A stretch of DNA of 6,717 nucleotides from DAOUMU01 sp034409055. Its GTDB lineage: Bacteria; Chloroflexota; Anaerolineae; 4572-78; J111. The translations under genes were made by a program, and so were the position numbers. This document shows positions 5,665 through 6,717 of the stretch, piece after piece; the first letter of the stretch is position 1; every line of letters starts with the position of its first letter. The notes beneath the pieces were generated by a model. That model worked only from the letters and a program-made list of their open reading frames with translations. It had not been told where the DNA came from and ran no database searches. The stretch spans positions 1 to 6,717 of the forward strand of contig DAOUMU010000019.1 of assembly GCA_034409055.1 (NCBI GenBank), written 5' to 3'.

Positions 5665-6588
5665 ATGACAACCAACAACAAAACTTCAACTATCCGGCTT
5701 ACCGGCATCACCTTGAGCTACACCGAATGGCCAGGTAAAAAAGGGCCGGTGATCTGTTTACCCAGTTTTGCCGGGCATAAAGGGTCTTTTACCAAAATCG
5801 CCCAGAGTCTGGCCCCGACGTATCATCTGTTTGCGCTGGACTTGCGAGGCCGGGGAGATAGTGACAAACCGGCTGAGGGTTATGGCTTGGCCTACCACGC
5901 CCGCGATATTTTGCAGTTTGCCGATGCGCTGGGCTTTGATACCTTTGCGATTATTGGCCACTCATTTGGGGCCACCACCGGCACATATCTGGCCTCTATT
6001 CGTCCTCTGCGCGTGCAAGCAATCGTGATGATTGAAGGCGGAGCCGACCCAACCGAGCGGGTGCTGGAGGCGATACGTCCCACCCTGGAGCATCTTGACA
6101 AGCACTACCCGTCGATGGCGGCCTATCTTGAGGCAATGCGGGCCTTGCCTTTCTACAATAATTCCTGGAGTGAAACCCTGGAGGCATACCTGCGCCAGGA
6201 TGTCGAAATTTTATCCAACGGCGTGGTTCGCCCTAAAGCCTCAGCCGAGGGACTTCAGCGTGACCTCGACCTGTACTTTCATTACAGTATGTGTCTCCAT
6301 TTCCCCTTTGTCCAATGTCCGGCGCTGTTCATCCGGGCCGGAGAAGGTTTGCTCGGCGGTGATCGCGCCCACATCTTTACCGAGCCTGAAACAGAAGCCA
6401 TTGTGGCCTGGATTCCAAAAGGCCGGCGGGCAGACGTATCAGGGGTAAATCATTACACAATGGTGCTACACGATGATCCGCCCGTCATCCCACCAATTCG
6501 GGCCTTTTTGGATGAGGTGTTGAGCGAAGACGTAATCCCGACAATCGGGGCGGCCTCGGATAATTTTAGAAAGATGAGGGAGGTATAA
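5665..6588 (+). CDS. Alpha/beta hydrolase
   Basis: Soluble alpha/beta-hydrolase-fold enzyme of 307 residues, a typical length, with no signal peptide, so probably cytoplasmic. The nucleophile elbow GHSFG places catalytic Ser100 at 98-102. LPSFAGHKGSF (32-42) fills the oxyanion-loop position and DLRGRGDSDKP (59-69) is the conserved motif after strand 4. His263 in VNHYTMVLHDDP is the likely catalytic histidine. The acid is less clear: the usual strand-7 Asp position reads LFIRAGEGLLGGD (221-233), leaving Glu227 or Asp233 as candidates. Residues of about 128-215 would form the lid. The family includes esterases, lactonases, C-C hydrolases and epoxide hydrolases, and nothing here identifies the substrate. 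ATG 5665 has no clear Shine-Dalgarno site. The 97-base gap after the aminotransferase gene suggests possible co-transcription. Confidence 0.88.
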   Translation: MTTNNKTSTIRLTGITLSYTEWPGKKGPVICLPSFAGHKGSFTKIAQSLAPTYHLFALDLRGRGDSDKPAEGYGLAYHARDILQFADALGFDTFAIIGHSFGATTGTYLASIRPLRVQAIVMIEGGADPTERVLEAIRPTLEHLDKHYPSMAAYLEAMRALPFYNNSWSETLEAYLRQDVEILSNGVVRPKASAEGLQRDLDLYFHYSMCLHFPFVQCPALFIRAGEGLLGGDRAHIFTEPETEAIVAWIPKGRRADVSGVNHYTMVLHDDPPVIPPIRAFLDEVLSEDVIPTIGAASDNFRKMREV

Positions 6589-6687
6589 GTCCATTTGTTA
6601 CAAGTTAAGATTTTTTGTTGATTGTCAAAAAACTCTTGGCATTATGGCAATAACGATTTTTCCAGTCAAATTCTGGTTTTGCTGGCT

Positions 6688-6696
6688 TGATATGAT
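6688..6696 (+). promoter_or_regulatory. Candidate extended -10 promoter for a gene beyond the window
   Basis: TGATATGAT has the form of an extended -10 box (TG, one base, then TATGAT at 6691-6696), in the AT-rich 129 bases after the hydrolase stop. No good -35 hexamer is present at standard spacing, which an extended -10 can tolerate. The downstream gene is not visible. Nothing else convincing was found in 6589-6717. Confidence 0.28.
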
Positions 6697-6717
6697 AAAA
6701 TTGAGGTGCTCAAAACT

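Noticed and set aside
6611..6632. TTTTTTG / CAAAAAA inverted repeat as a terminator after the hydrolase
   Set aside because: The stem has only one G-C pair and would be unstable, and no T-run follows it.
4251..6648. 11-base word GGCATTATGGC shared by 4251-4261 and 6638-6648
   Set aside because: Several 11-base matches are expected by chance in a window of this size, and the flanks do not extend the match.

Overview
The window looks like part of a Chloroflexota (probably Anaerolineae-type) chromosome. This is inferred from style: a lipoprotein solute-binding protein with a long Glu/Pro/Ala-rich linker after its lipid-anchor cysteine, moderate GC, GTG starts with strong Shine-Dalgarno sites, and intergenic DNA rich in palindromic repeats. 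No marker gene here fixes the taxonomy. All five recognisable genes lie on the + strand.

Positions 158-3832 encode three parts of a branched-chain-amino-acid-type (HAAT/Liv) ABC importer: a lipoprotein solute-binding protein, a LivH-type permease and a LivM-type permease. The binding-protein gene is separated from livH by a 124-base gap with a perfect 14-bp stem-loop and a good promoter-like sequence. livH and livM are 11 bases apart and clearly co-transcribed. The two ATPases (LivG, LivF) that must power this importer are not in the window.

Positions 3833-4379 form a 547-base, repeat-dense spacer. It holds a MITE-like element of about 189 bp with 22-bp imperfect terminal inverted repeats and a candidate 6-bp target duplication (ATGGAC). 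Inside it is a palindromic repeat with 20-bp arms, and one arm of that palindrome is split by a separate 42-bp perfect hairpin. A 59-codon ORF begins exactly at the right-hand target duplication. A second copy of the same palindrome lies just before the next gene. Most striking, one arm of this palindrome also occurs as three in-frame 30-bp tandem units in the start of livM, encoding a decapeptide repeated three times at the N-terminus of the permease. One 20-base stretch is identical between the coding and intergenic copies.

Positions 4380-6588 encode a fold-type I PLP aminotransferase of the histidinol-phosphate aminotransferase (HisC) family and an alpha/beta hydrolase. Both may act on compounds brought in by the importer, but no sequence feature proves the substrate. 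The last 129 bases are AT-rich and hold only a candidate promoter for a gene beyond the window.
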